Source: Parahaliea maris
GTDB lineage: Bacteria; Pseudomonadota; Gammaproteobacteria; Pseudomonadales; Halieaceae
Assembly: GCF_008064665.1 (NCBI RefSeq)
Contig: NZ_VRZA01000011.1
Coordinates: forward strand, 1 to 64,000
Reading direction: 5' to 3'
DNA: 64,000 nucleotides
This document shows, in pieces, positions 9,401 to 19,779 of the stretch. Position numbers and translations under genes: made by a program. Below the pieces are notes generated by a model. The model saw nothing but the letters and a program-made list of their open reading frames with translations. It searched no databases and was not told the origin of the DNA. The first letter of the stretch is position 1; each line of letters starts with the position of its first letter.

Positions 9401-9790
9401 CCAGGCTCTCAGCAGCGGGCCGTCGTCGGTGATCTCCAGGTAGGGAGCGAGTTCCTTGAGGCTCACCGCGTCGTATTTGAAGGGGTAGTGCTCGGCGTGC
9501 TCCTCGACGAAAAAGTCGAAGGGGTTGATCACCGTCATGTCGGTGATGACTTCCACTTCCACGCTCAGGTGATTCTGCTTCTCGGGGAACACCAGGCGGG
9601 CGAGGAAGTTGCCGAAGGGGTCCTGCTGCCAGTTGATGAAATGCGGCTCCGGCTGCACCTTGAGGGAATAGCTGTAAATCCGGTTCCGACAGTGGGGCGC
9701 AGGCCGCAGGCGCAGAATGTGCGGCGCCAGGGTCACATGCCGGTCAAACTTGTAGTAGGTGTTGTGTCGAACCGCGACGCGGATACTCAT
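6455..9790 (-). CDS. Transglutaminase / DUF2126 amidoligase fusion
   Basis: An 1111-residue protein. Residues 1-290 are a transglutaminase module with its own N-terminal beta domain; the triad is Cys in [10 protein letters not shown], His in [10 protein letters not shown] and Asp in GLDPTSGLF. From about residue 330 ([13 protein letters not shown]) to the end it is DUF2126, a family predicted to have the glutamine-synthetase-like COOH-NH2 ligase fold. Recognisable stretches are [31 protein letters not shown] and [15 protein letters not shown]. An acidic/proline linker ([11 protein letters not shown]) sits near residue 575. The ATG at 9788-9790 has AGGAA upstream. The length matches family members with this fusion. 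The predicted chemistry is ATP-dependent amide formation next to an amide-cleaving or amide-transferring domain. The substrate is unknown. Confidence 0.9.
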   Translation of the reverse strand: MSIRVAVRHNTYYKFDRHVTLAPHILRLRPAPHCRNRIYSYSLKVQPEPHFINWQQDPFGNFLARLVFPEKQNHLSVEVEVITDMTVINPFDFFVEEHAEHYPFKYDAVSLKELAPYLEITDDGPLLRAWLGNVSRDKKPINDFLVELNQRLERDIDYNVRMEPGVQTCEETLELGRGSCRDTGWLLVQILRHLGLAARFCSGYLVQLAPDMKSLDGPSGPAEDFTDLHAWCEVFLPGAGWVGLDPTSGLFAGESHIPLACTPSPISAAPITGATTKCKVDFSFVNEVERIHEDPRVTKPYSDNQWAAIQAMGQAVDEELERGDVRLTMGGEPTFVSIDDMDSAQWNVAALGAHKLKLAKDLLVRLRDRFAPGGLLHYGQGKWYPGEPTPRWALGCFWRGDGDTVWRRPELLARVDKDYGHELPQAEAFVQALARRLGVAPDCVQPAYEDNLYYLWREQQLPDNVDPAKADLKDDQERRRLARLLSRGLNEATGFILPVERQGTGPWLSSRWQLRADRINLIPGDSPMGLRLPLDSLEQPEDKNDLLVPERDPFAPREPLPAATRLQTSSEGDSEPDAEANPPVPWIIRTTLCVEPRDGKLHIFLPPLEYLEHYMDLVHAIENVAGELDLPVIIEGYEPPRDPRLTRLLVTPDPGVIEVNIHPSDSWQELVDNTHILYEEARQSRLGTEKFMLDGRHSGTGGGNHVTLGGWRPEDSPLLRRPDLLQSLVTYWQHHPGLSYLFSGLFLGPTSQAPRVDEGRDEMLYELEIAFSQLPQGEIAEPWVVDRVMRNLLIDITGNTHRSEFCIDKLYSPGTASGRQGILEFRGFEMPPHPQMALVQVLLLRSLVARFWKAPYKAPLVRWGTLLHDRFMMPHYVWSDIRDVVEDLNEHGLPFQLDWLAPFEEFRFPHYGNMDIGDINLELRWAIEPWHVLGEEVSSFGTSRYVDSSVERLQVKLTGLTPGRYVLGCNGRRVPLRNTGRQGEYVAAVRYRAWQPPSALHPRIGIHAPLVFDVIDTWNGRSVGGCTYHVSHPGGRSYDTFPINAFEAESRRVSRFWESGHSQSILPPVGGLDSIREFFPNQQPPRPMAPPPEEPTEEYPHTLDLRRPIGP

Positions 9791-9885
9791 GCTCGATTCC
9801 TGCCTTGCTGTCGCCTAAATCATGTGTCGTCAGAGACACCCTACCGCTTGCGTGTTACGCGGCGGATACGCTGGTTGGTATTAAC

Positions 9886-9905
9886 GGCCCTCCAACAGGA
9901 GGGCC
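9886..9905 (-). terminator. Intergenic hairpin between alpha-E and transglutaminase-amidoligase genes
   Basis: A perfect 8-bp stem GGCCCTCC/GGAGGGCC with loop AACA begins 5 nt after the alpha-E stop, in the only sizeable gap (120 bp) of the minus-strand array. No real T-tract follows on the minus strand (GTTAATACC). It may be a weak terminator or attenuator, or an mRNA-stabilising end, that separates the first two genes from the last four. The stem is seen directly; the function is inferred. Confidence 0.5.
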
Positions 9906-9910
9906 AGAAC

Positions 9911-10846
9911 TCAGGTTTCCGGGCGAAACCAGGTGTCACTGACAATCTCGTGCAGCTCGTTGATCAGCAGCTGGAAATTGTCGATAAAGCCGTGGAACTC
10001 GTCCGGGCTGATTTGCTCCACATGCAGCCGGGACAGCTTGCGCCGCATACGCTCGATCTGCCGCAGCGCGTCTTCATTTCTGGCGAGCCCCTTGACCGCA
10101 TCGCGCATGCCCCGCAAACAGTACACGACCGAGCGCGGATGCTCCCGGTCCTTGAGCACGAATTCTGCGACCGAGCCACCTTCCAGCAGAGGGCCGACGA
10201 CCCTGCGGTAGGCACCCAGCGCCGACAGGGACTGCAGCAGCGAACTCCAGATGAGTGGGTCAAAAACGGCAAAGCGTGCGTCCCGCTCCATCAGCTCCAT
10301 CACGCCGACATCGACCACTCGGGTGGTCATGTCACAGCGCTCGATCAGGTGGCCAAGCAGGGTGAAGCGGTAGGCGTGGTCCCGACTCAGGGTGGTCTGC
10401 AACAGGCCGGATATCATCTGGCTGTGACTGATCACCTCATTCAGGAAAGCCAGTCGATTGCGCCGGCCGATCGATTTCTCCGCCGCCTCCCTGACGAACA
10501 GGTGCAGCTCGTTGACCTGCTCCCAGGTCTCCTCGGGCAGTACGTCGCGGGTGGTACGCACATTCTCACGGGCAGCGCGCACGGCGTAGGCCACGCTCCC
10601 CGGATTGTCCGTGTCTGCCACCAGGAACTTGACGATATTCTGCTCACTGGCCACCCGGTACCGGCTGTAAAACTGGGGCTCGGCGTCGAGGATGCGCAAC
10701 AGCACTTCCCAGCCCAGGTCGGCGCCCCGGGGGATGTCCATGATCAGCATATGGTAGCTGCTGACCAGGCGTGCGGTGTCTTCAGCACGCTCAAGGTAGC
10801 GGGATTTCCAGTACAGGCGGTCCGCCACACGGGACAGCATGGTCAT
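9911..10846 (-). CDS. Alpha-E (DUF403) domain protein
   Basis: A 311-residue all-alpha protein of the alpha-E/DUF403 family. The start motif MTMLSRVADRLYWKSRYLER and the C-terminal LHVEQISPDEFHGFIDNFQL are typical. The ATG at 10844-10846 has GGAGG upstream and overlaps the ATP-grasp stop by 4 bp, so the longer open frame to 10957 is not used. Alpha-E proteins almost always occur beside or fused to circularly permuted ATP-grasp proteins and probably form one complex; their biochemical role is unknown. This stand-alone copy parallels the C-terminal half of the 863-residue fusion downstream. Confidence 0.9.
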   Translation of the reverse strand: MTMLSRVADRLYWKSRYLERAEDTARLVSSYHMLIMDIPRGADLGWEVLLRILDAEPQFYSRYRVASEQNIVKFLVADTDNPGSVAYAVRAARENVRTTRDVLPEETWEQVNELHLFVREAAEKSIGRRNRLAFLNEVISHSQMISGLLQTTLSRDHAYRFTLLGHLIERCDMTTRVVDVGVMELMERDARFAVFDPLIWSSLLQSLSALGAYRRVVGPLLEGGSVAEFVLKDREHPRSVVYCLRGMRDAVKGLARNEDALRQIERMRRKLSRLHVEQISPDEFHGFIDNFQLLINELHEIVSDTWFRPET

Positions 10847-12297
10847 GACTTGCCCTCCACGATCCAGGTGTCCTTGCTGCCGCCACCCTGGGAAGAATTC
10901 ACTACCAGAGAACCTTTGACCAGCGCTACCCGGGTCAGCCCTCCGGGTGTTACCCAACTGTCCTTGCCCTGCAGAATGAAGGGCCGCAGGTCAAGATGGC
11001 GCGGCTCTATTTCACCATCGCAGTAGGTGGGCGCGGTGGAGAGCGACAGCGTGGGCTGGGCAATGTAATTGCGCGGGTTTTTCTCTATCAGCCCGGCAAA
11101 CTTGCGCCGGGTCGCAGCGCTGGCGTGGGGGCCGACCATAATGCCGTAGCCGCCTGACTCATTGGCGGGCTTGACCACCAGCTTGTCGAGGTTGGCCAGT
11201 ACGTATTCGCGGTCTTTCTCGTTCATGCACAGGTAGGTGGGCACACTGTCGACCAAGGGCTTCTCGCCGAGGTAGTAGCGGATCATCTCGGGGACGTAGG
11301 CGTAAACCACCTTGTCGTCCGCCACCCCACTGCCGGGGGCATTGGCAATAGCCACCTTGCCCGCTTTCCAGGCCCGCATAAGACCGGCAACACCCAGCAC
11401 CGAATCCTCGCGGAAGGCTTCCGGGTCCATGAAGTCCTCGTCGATACGGCGATAGATCACATCGACCCGCATCGGGCCGTCCACGGTACGCATGTAGACG
11501 CAGTCGTCGTCGCCCACCATCAGGTCCGGCCCTTCCACCAGTTCAGCACCCATGCCGTGGGCCAGGAAGGCGTGTTCAAAATAGGCAGAGTTATAAATAC
11601 CCGGCGTCAGAACAACGATGCAGGGACGTTTGCGCTCTCGCGCCCGGGGCGACAGGGAGGCCAGCGTCCGGTACAGCTGGGAGGGATAGTCGTCCACCGG
11701 CAGGATACTGTAATTCTCGAACAGTTCCGGGAGCACGCGCTTGGTGATCTCCCGGTTCTCCACCATGTAGGAGACCCCTGAGGGCACCCTGAGGTTATCT
11801 TCGAGCACGTAGAACTTGCCGTCGAGATCACGCACCAGGTCGGAGCCGCAGATATGGGCCCACACCCCGTAGCGTGGGGACATCCCCTTGCACTGGGGCT
11901 TGTAGTTGGTGGACTCCAGCACGATATCGGCAGGCAGGATACCGTCCGCCAGAATGCGCTGTTTGTTATATATGTCATCAATGAAGCAGTTCAGTGCCTT
12001 GCTGCGCTGGATCAATCCGCGACTGACGCTCTGCCACTGCTTGCTGGAAATGACACGTGGAATGATATCGAAGGGCCAGGCACGATCGATATTGCCGCCC
12101 TCGGTATACACGGTAAAGGAAATGCCCATCTCGCGGATGGCCAGTTCCGCCGCCTCCCGCCGTGCAGACATATCGTCCGCACTGAGCTGCTGGAAGAGGT
12201 TCACGGCTGCACGGGCCGCCATTCGCGGTGAGCCCTTGTCCGTGATCAGTTCGTCGTAGAACCCTTCCGCCTGGTAGTTAGCCCACTTGCTGTTCAT
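10843..12297 (-). CDS. Circularly permuted ATP-grasp protein (DUF404/DUF407)
   Basis: A 484-residue predicted peptide/amide ligase. The nucleotide-binding segment is intact: VVKPANESGGYGIMVG near residue 385, the LDLRPFIL strand and VTPGGLTRVALV near 450, and SSQGGGSKDTWIVEG at the C-terminus. The permuted core carries TPGIYNSAYFEHAFLAHGMG and VDVIYRRIDEDFMDPEAF. The ATG at 12295-12297 was chosen because family similarity begins there (MNSKWANYQAEGFYDEL) and AAGGAG lies upstream; an open frame continues to 12429. It is the first gene of the array. Its 3' end is coupled (ATGA) to the alpha-E gene. ATP-dependent ligation of a carboxylate to an amine is the family prediction; the substrate is unknown. 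Confidence 0.9.
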   Translation of the reverse strand: MNSKWANYQAEGFYDELITDKGSPRMAARAAVNLFQQLSADDMSARREAAELAIREMGISFTVYTEGGNIDRAWPFDIIPRVISSKQWQSVSRGLIQRSKALNCFIDDIYNKQRILADGILPADIVLESTNYKPQCKGMSPRYGVWAHICGSDLVRDLDGKFYVLEDNLRVPSGVSYMVENREITKRVLPELFENYSILPVDDYPSQLYRTLASLSPRARERKRPCIVVLTPGIYNSAYFEHAFLAHGMGAELVEGPDLMVGDDDCVYMRTVDGPMRVDVIYRRIDEDFMDPEAFREDSVLGVAGLMRAWKAGKVAIANAPGSGVADDKVVYAYVPEMIRYYLGEKPLVDSVPTYLCMNEKDREYVLANLDKLVVKPANESGGYGIMVGPHASAATRRKFAGLIEKNPRNYIAQPTLSLSTAPTYCDGEIEPRHLDLRPFILQGKDSWVTPGGLTRVALVKGSLVVNSSQGGGSKDTWIVEGKS

Positions 12298-12524
12298 CGC
12301 TGTCGTATTCGCTCCTTGTACCGGCGCGGCGCGTTGGTTGCCGCCAGGAGCCGGAGACCGCTGACCACTGGAGACTATCGAGAGTACCCGAAAGATCTGG
12401 CCTCCGCCATACGGCTCAACGAGACGCACCGAATCAAGTCACGCCGCTTCAAAGTGCACCACTTCAAGACAGGAGGGCCAGACGCTACACTCCAAGATAG
12501 ATAATCAGAATACGGAACGCCACT

Positions 12525-14672
12525 ATGCCGCTCACGCTTCATTCCCACGATACCAGCGAAACCCGGACTCACTATCGGGCATGCCACCTCTGCGAGGCCA
12601 TCTGCGGCCTGGTCATCGAAACCCGCGACGAAGAAGTCATCAGCATCAAGGGCGACCCAAACGATCCGCTGAGCCGTGGCCACATCTGCCCCAAGGCGAT
12701 CGCGCTCAAGGACATCCACGAGGACCCGGACCGCCTGCGCGGCCCGGTGAAAAAAGTGACTGCAGGAGCCGGTGAGGTCGAGTGGCAGGCCATCAGCTGG
12801 GAGGAAGCCTTGGATACCACGGCCGAATGGCTGGTCGCCATTACCCGCGAACACGGAGTCAATGCCCTGGGCATCTACATGGGCAACCCCACCGTACACA
12901 ACTACGGCATGATGACCCACCAGGGCCAGCTATTCCGTCACTTCCGCACCGACAACCGCTTCTCCGCCACCTCAGTGGACCAGTTACCGCACCACCTGGT
13001 GGCCCTGTGGCTGTTCGGGCACAAGTTGATGTTTCCGATCCCGGATATCGACCGCAGCGATTACTTCCTGATGCTCGGCGCCAACCCGGTGGCCTCCAAT
13101 GGCAGCATCTGGACGGTGCCGGATATCCGCAATCGCATCAAGGCGTTCAAGCAGCGCGGCGGCAAGCTGGTGGTGGTCGACCCGCGCCGCACCGAAACCG
13201 CGGCCCTGGCCAGCGAGCACCTGTTTATCACCCCGGGAACCGATGCGCTATTCCTCGCCGCCGTACTGCAAACCCTGTTTGCCGAGAAGCTGGCCGACCC
13301 GGACCACCTCGGCGCCTTTACCTCTGGCCTCGACACCGTGGCGGATGCACTGGCGGACCTCACCCCCGAGTTCGCCGCTGCGCACTGCGGCATAGACGCC
13401 AACACCATCCGCACCGTGGCGCGGGAACTGGCCGCCGCGGGCGCCGCGATCTGCTACGGCCGCATGGGCGTCTCGACCCAGCGTTATGGCACCCTGTGCC
13501 AGTGGCTGATACAGGTCATCAATATCGCCACGGGCAACCTCGACAAGCCCGGGGGCTCCCTGTTCACCCTGCCCGCCGTGGACCAGATGCAGAGCGTCAG
13601 CCCCGGTGGTTTTGGCCGCCACACCAGCCGGGTACGCGGCCTGCCGGAGTTCGACCGCGAACTGCCCGCCTCCACCATGGCCGAGGAGATCACCACGCCG
13701 GGCGAGGGCCAGATTCGCGCGCTGTTCACCGCCGCCGGCAACCCGGTACTCTCCACTCCCAATGGACGGCAGTTGGACGCGGCGCTGGATCAGCTGGACT
13801 TCATGGTATCGCTGGACCCCTATATCAACGAGACCACCCGCCACGCCGACATCATCCTTCCCCCCACCTCGCCGCTGGAGCACGACCACTACGACCTCGC
13901 CTTCCACGTGAACGCGATGCGCAACACCACTCGGTTCAGCGAGCCGGTGTTCGACAAACCCGAGGGAGCCCTGCACGACTGGGAGATATTCAACGCCCTG
14001 GCGGCCCGGGTCGCCGCGGCGCTCGGTACCGAGCACCAGGATGCGCCCGCGCCGGACAGGATCATCGACTTCGGCCTCAAGCTCGGCCCCTACGGCGACC
14101 AACACCCGTTGAAGCTCGATCTCGCCCGCCTCAGGGACAACCCCTCCGGTATCGATCTGGGCCCGCTGCAGAGCCAGCTCCCGGAGCGCCTGCGCACCGC
14201 AGACAAAACCATCAACTGCGCGAGCGCGAAGCCCCTCGCCGACCTCGAGCGCCTGAGGGAGGAATTCAGTGCCGGCCGGGACGACGACCTGCGCCTGATC
14301 GGCCGCCGGCACGTGCGCTCCAACAACTCCTGGATGCACAACTACCACCGCCTGGTGAAAGGCCCCGAACGCTGCACCCTGCTGATGCACCCCGAGGACA
14401 TGGCCCTGAGGAATCTGCAGGACGGGATGGATGTCACCCTGCGCTCCCGGGCCGGGGAAGTCCGGGTCGCCGTGGAGGGCAGTACCGACATGATGCCCGG
14501 CGTGGTCAGCCTGCCCCACGGTTTCGGCCACCACCGCAGCGGTATGCAGGTAACAACCGCCAGCCAGCACGCCGGGGTGAGCTGTAATGATGTCACCGAC
14601 GAACTGGCGCTGGACGCCCTCTCGGGGAATGCCGCTGTGAACGGGGTCCCGGTTTCCGTCACCGCCGCCTGA
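12525..14672 (+). CDS. Molybdopterin-dependent oxidoreductase (formate dehydrogenase/nitrate reductase superfamily)
   Basis: A 715-residue cytoplasmic protein without a Tat signal. The N-terminal [4Fe-4S] motif is C-x2-C-x3-C-x27-C (YRACHLCEAICGL ... GHICPKA, residues about 19-54). The Mo-bis-MGD core follows (MLGANPVASNGSIW, VVVDPRRTETA, ITPGTDALFLAAVLQTL). The C-terminal domain is a molydop-binding barrel (VTLRSRAGEVRVAVEGS ... VSLPHGFGHH). At the metal-ligand position it reads NRFSATSVDQLPHH, with no Cys or selenocysteine. The substrate is therefore unclear and formate dehydrogenase should not be assumed. A candidate promoter is TTCAAG-17-TACACT at 12463-12491. It is divergent from the ATP-grasp array and has no electron-transfer partner beside it. 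Confidence 0.85.
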   Translation: MPLTLHSHDTSETRTHYRACHLCEAICGLVIETRDEEVISIKGDPNDPLSRGHICPKAIALKDIHEDPDRLRGPVKKVTAGAGEVEWQAISWEEALDTTAEWLVAITREHGVNALGIYMGNPTVHNYGMMTHQGQLFRHFRTDNRFSATSVDQLPHHLVALWLFGHKLMFPIPDIDRSDYFLMLGANPVASNGSIWTVPDIRNRIKAFKQRGGKLVVVDPRRTETAALASEHLFITPGTDALFLAAVLQTLFAEKLADPDHLGAFTSGLDTVADALADLTPEFAAAHCGIDANTIRTVARELAAAGAAICYGRMGVSTQRYGTLCQWLIQVINIATGNLDKPGGSLFTLPAVDQMQSVSPGGFGRHTSRVRGLPEFDRELPASTMAEEITTPGEGQIRALFTAAGNPVLSTPNGRQLDAALDQLDFMVSLDPYINETTRHADIILPPTSPLEHDHYDLAFHVNAMRNTTRFSEPVFDKPEGALHDWEIFNALAARVAAALGTEHQDAPAPDRIIDFGLKLGPYGDQHPLKLDLARLRDNPSGIDLGPLQSQLPERLRTADKTINCASAKPLADLERLREEFSAGRDDDLRLIGRRHVRSNNSWMHNYHRLVKGPERCTLLMHPEDMALRNLQDGMDVTLRSRAGEVRVAVEGSTDMMPGVVSLPHGFGHHRSGMQVTTASQHAGVSCNDVTDELALDALSGNAAVNGVPVSVTAA

Positions 14673-14680
14673 ACCGCGCT

Positions 14681-14708
14681 TTGTGTGGTCGTGTGACTCG
14701 GATACACT
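14681..14708 (+). promoter_or_regulatory. Candidate sigma-70 promoter for the lemA operon
   Basis: TTGTGT at 14681-14686 is followed after 16 bp by TACACT at 14703-14708. Transcription would start near 14715, about 20 nt before the lemA ATG at 14736. The boxes were assigned by eye only. Confidence 0.4.
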
Positions 14709-14735
14709 CGGGGGAAACCTGCAGGGAGAAGACCC

Positions 14736-15332
14736 ATGGAAGTGTCGACCATCGTATTCTGGCTGGTAGTACTGGGACTGGTGATCTATGTCATCAGCAT
14801 CTACAACAATCTGGTGACCCTGAAGAACCGCTACCTCAACGCGTTCTCCCAGATCGAGGTACAGCTCAAGCGGCGCTATGACCTGATTCCCAACCTGGTG
14901 GAAACCGCCAAGGCCTACCTGAGTCACGAGCGGGAAACCCTCGAGGCGGTGACCACCGCCCGCAACGACGCCGCCGCCATCCTCAAGGCCGTCAGCGACG
15001 GCAATGTCGGTGGCGAGGCGATGCACAAGCTCGCCAGTGCGGAGAACGCGCTGCAGGGCGCCCTGGGCAAGCTGAACGTCACCATGGAAGCCTACCCGGA
15101 CCTGAAAGCCTCGGAAAACATGCAGCAGCTGTCGGAAGAACTGACCAACACCGAGAACCGGGTGTCCTTTGCCCGCCAGGGTTACAACGATGCGGTGATG
15201 GCCTACAACACGTTCCGCCAGAGCTTCCCGCCGGTGTTTTTTGCCAGCAAGTTTGGCCACCCCAATGACGCCGAACTGCTGGAGTTTGACGACTCGGCCC
15301 AGATCCAGGCAGCCCCCAAAGTCAGCTTCTGA
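14736..15332 (+). CDS. lemA: LemA family protein
   Basis: A 198-residue protein with one N-terminal membrane helix (residues about 5-24, VFWLVVLGLVIYVISIYN). The helical LemA domain follows, with the signature NLVTLKNRYLNAFSQIEVQLKRRYDLIPNLVET. AGGGAGAAG lies 6-10 nt before the ATG. LemA proteins are membrane-anchored four-helix bundles of unclear function and are very often encoded beside M48 metalloproteases, as here (41 bp to the next gene). The two products probably act together in envelope quality control; that is inference from context. Confidence 0.93.
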   Translation: MEVSTIVFWLVVLGLVIYVISIYNNLVTLKNRYLNAFSQIEVQLKRRYDLIPNLVETAKAYLSHERETLEAVTTARNDAAAILKAVSDGNVGGEAMHKLASAENALQGALGKLNVTMEAYPDLKASENMQQLSEELTNTENRVSFARQGYNDAVMAYNTFRQSFPPVFFASKFGHPNDAELLEFDDSAQIQAAPKVSF

Positions 15333-15372
15333 GGATAGCGCCGCAGCCCCCGGCGGCGCTCACTGAGCAGGC

Positions 15373-17328
<1,956 letters not shown>

Positions 17329-17466
17329 GTGACCACCACCCCCCATCACGCTGGCGACGAACCGCGGCTCTGCTAAGGTAAAAAACAGGCACCAGCCCAG
17401 GGACGGGCCGGGCCTGAAAGGCACGACACACACTCCAGTCACAGGACCGAACAAGGATGTTTGGCT

Positions 17467-17880
17467 ATGGAACTCAATACCGCCGCAGATCGCGGCTGCC
17501 GGGATGTGGGGCCGGCGGCCGATAAACCCCCGTACTTTCCCCTCTCGCGCACCACCGACCGGGTGCTGGATATTCTCCTCGACGGCGACCTGTCGCGCCT
17601 GCGGGCAGAGAGCGTGGCCGAACAACTGGGCATGAGCTGCACCACCCTGCGGCGGCGCCTCCGGGCCGACCATACCCACTACCAGTTCCTGCTGGACCGC
17701 GCCCGGCAGTACCGCTGCGAGCAGTGCCTGAAATCAGTCTGGCTGCCGGGGAAGTGCCTGGCGGACGAACTCGGGTATCTGGAGGTGAACAGTTTCTATC
17801 GCGCTTTCCGGCGCTGGACCGGCTTCAGTTACAGCGAGTACAAACTGCGCCGGGAGCGCGGCCAGACCTGGCTTCACTGA
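17467..17880 (+). CDS. Small AraC-type helix-turn-helix protein
   Basis: A 137-residue protein whose C-terminal 90 residues form the double HTH of the AraC/XylS family: LRAESVAEQLGMSCTTLRRRLRADHTHY, then CLADELGYLEVNSFYRAFRRWTGFSYSEYK. There is no ligand-binding domain. The ATG at 17467 is preferred because AAGGA lies about 9 nt upstream; an in-frame TTG lies at 17461. It is monocistronic and convergent with the diguanylate cyclase gene (38 bp between stops). It probably binds DNA; the target and any inducer are unknown. Confidence 0.8.
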   Translation: MELNTAADRGCRDVGPAADKPPYFPLSRTTDRVLDILLDGDLSRLRAESVAEQLGMSCTTLRRRLRADHTHYQFLLDRARQYRCEQCLKSVWLPGKCLADELGYLEVNSFYRAFRRWTGFSYSEYKLRRERGQTWLH

Positions 17881-17918
17881 TCCCATTGCCCCCGACGTCT
17901 GCCTGTGCCGGGTTGTCG

Positions 17919-19760
17919 TCAGGGTGTGGCGGCGGCGCGGCGCTCAATGTCCAGAACCACGCGATTGCGGCCGGCATCCTTGCCGCGGTAGAGGGCGGCG
18001 TCGGCCCGGGCGACACAGTGGTCGAGGCTTTCGCCCCGGCGGTACTCTGTGGCACCGAAGGTCATGCTGATGTGCAGGCGGGTGCCCTGGAAATCGAACA
18101 GGTGCTCCTCCAGCCGCTCGCGCAGCTTTTCCGCCACCCGGGCAGCACCTTCGCCGCCGGTTTCCGGCAGCAACAGGATAAACTCCTCTCCGCCCCAGCG
18201 AGCCACCCTGTCGACATCGCGCACCCCGTCGCGCAGCAGACTCGCAACGCGGGCCAGCACGTGGTCGCCACAGGCGTGCCCGTAGCGGTCATTGATCGAC
18301 TTGAAGTGGTCCACATCCGTGAGAATCACACTGAATCCACGCCCACCCCGAAACAGGCGCTTGATCTCCACTTCGGCCTCTGCGGTAAACCCGCGGCGGT
18401 TGAACAGGCCGGTGAGAGGATCAACCAGGGCGGCCTCCGTCAGGCGCCGGTTGGCTTGCTCCAGTTCTGCCGTCCTCTGGGCCACCTCCTCTTCGAGATG
18501 GCCAAGGGCCGCCGTCATCCTATTCGCCAGCGACACGGCCATGAACGCCACAAACACCAGAAAGCCCCAGTGCAGCAGGCGTGGGTCGCTGAGCTGAAAC
18601 TGGTCCACGGCGATATCGTGCAAGCACGCAGCGATGAATAGCATCGCGCCCAGCCCCAGCGTGCGCGCCTCCTCGTGCCCCTCCAGGGCGCTTTGCGAAA
18701 TTCGCCAGCCGGTCAGGGCCAGGGCCGGCAGGGTCCAGAACTGCCAGCCCGGCAGGGTCCGCCAGTGAATTTCCAGGCCCGGCGTGACAAGAAAGGCCGC
18801 CCCCGCCAGCAGAAAGCTGAGCTGGTAGATGCGCAGGACACGGCCGACCGGCCGGTCCAGTAGCGACCAGACCCCCTGCAAGCACAAGGGCGGCACCAGG
18901 TAGAGCGCCGCGTATTCAATTTTCTTGTAGGCCACGAAGTCCCAGCCAAGCAGATAGCGCCACTGGCTGAGGGAGAGCGCGTAAACACCGATCACAATCG
19001 CCGTCAGGCCGAACCAGAGGAAACTCTCCAGGTGGCGATTACGGTAGTAGATGTAGATGTGGTAAAGGCCAAACACGAAGCACAGGACTCCGGCGAGCAG
19101 GCCCGGTATTTCGTCGATGACCATGCCGAGCAGCAAGCGGTCCTGCCGACCCAGTTGAAACTGCCCCCGGTAAGGCCCCGACCCCCAGTTGGCCTCCACC
19201 GTGTGTTCCCCACCCCACACCCTGAGGGCGAGAACCAGTTCACCATTGGCATCAATCGCCGAGGCCGGCAGGCTGATTATCTGGTGACGGTCGTAGTCGA
19301 TAGCCGGGTCGGGGGTCGGCGGGAGGCGGCCCAGACTGCCTACCAGTTTGCCGCCGGCATAGAGTTCGTAGGCACTGAGGACCGCCCCCATGCGCAGGGC
19401 CAGAGACTGCCCTGTCAGCCAGTCTGGCTCACTGCTGAAGCGGATATGCAGCCGGTACCAGCTGTAGGCGCCAGCGTCTTCGCCCGCGGAGGGTTCCCAG
19501 CGGTGCGGCAGATTGACCTCGCCCCAGTCCCGATCGTCATACCCTGGGCGGGCCCAGGCAAGGTCGTCACCCACCCTGAACCGCCAACCCGACTTGAGCT
19601 TCTGCCCTTCCTGCGCCTGAGCCGGGTCCAGCACCACGATCCCGGAAGCGCGCTCGGCTCCCAGGGCGGGCAGGCCGAGGAAAACGCCGGCCAACAACGC
19701 GACCAGAAGGCAAGCGGCAGCACGCGGGAAAATGGGCTGGCTGTTAACGAGTGAAAACAT
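17919..19760 (-). CDS. 7TMR-DISM membrane diguanylate cyclase (GGDEF)
   Basis: A 613-residue protein. A signal-peptide-like N-terminus (FPRAAACLLVALLAGVFLGLPALGA) precedes an extracytoplasmic 7TMR-DISMED2-like beta domain (residues about 35-190, with WRFRVGDDLAWARPGYDDRDW). Seven hydrophobic segments span about 200-410, then a short coiled coil (LGHLEEEVAQRTAELEQANRRL), then GGDEF. The active site is GGEEF (RWGGEEFILLLPE) near residue 522, and the nucleotide region SVILTDVDHFKSINDRYGHACGD is intact. It is predicted to make c-di-GMP in response to a periplasmic ligand. I see no RxxD inhibitory site immediately before GGEEF. The ATG at 19760 is used; an in-frame GTG at 19793 is possible. Confidence 0.9.
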   Translation of the reverse strand: MFSLVNSQPIFPRAAACLLVALLAGVFLGLPALGAERASGIVVLDPAQAQEGQKLKSGWRFRVGDDLAWARPGYDDRDWGEVNLPHRWEPSAGEDAGAYSWYRLHIRFSSEPDWLTGQSLALRMGAVLSAYELYAGGKLVGSLGRLPPTPDPAIDYDRHQIISLPASAIDANGELVLALRVWGGEHTVEANWGSGPYRGQFQLGRQDRLLLGMVIDEIPGLLAGVLCFVFGLYHIYIYYRNRHLESFLWFGLTAIVIGVYALSLSQWRYLLGWDFVAYKKIEYAALYLVPPLCLQGVWSLLDRPVGRVLRIYQLSFLLAGAAFLVTPGLEIHWRTLPGWQFWTLPALALTGWRISQSALEGHEEARTLGLGAMLFIAACLHDIAVDQFQLSDPRLLHWGFLVFVAFMAVSLANRMTAALGHLEEEVAQRTAELEQANRRLTEAALVDPLTGLFNRRGFTAEAEVEIKRLFRGGRGFSVILTDVDHFKSINDRYGHACGDHVLARVASLLRDGVRDVDRVARWGGEEFILLLPETGGEGAARVAEKLRERLEEHLFDFQGTRLHISMTFGATEYRRGESLDHCVARADAALYRGKDAGRNRVVLDIERRAAATP

Positions 19761-19762
19761 GG

Positions 19763-19779
19763 CGCCATTATAAATGGCG
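19763..19779 (-). promoter_or_regulatory. Palindrome overlapping the -10 box of the diguanylate cyclase gene
   Basis: A perfect inverted repeat CGCCATT-N3-AATGGCG contains TATAAT (19772-19767, minus strand) 6 bp before the ATG at 19760. Transcription would start close to or at the start codon, giving a leaderless or nearly leaderless message, and a repressor on the palindrome would block the -10 box. No good -35 is seen. Confidence 0.4.

Noticed and set aside
12782-14587. 601-codon plus-strand open frame inside the molybdoenzyme gene
   Set aside because: An out-of-frame Pro/Arg-rich shadow of a well-supported gene.
13248-15260. 670-codon minus-strand open frame across the molybdoenzyme and lemA genes
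   Set aside because: It is antisense to two clear genes and has low-complexity Gly/Val/His composition typical of a GC-rich shadow frame.
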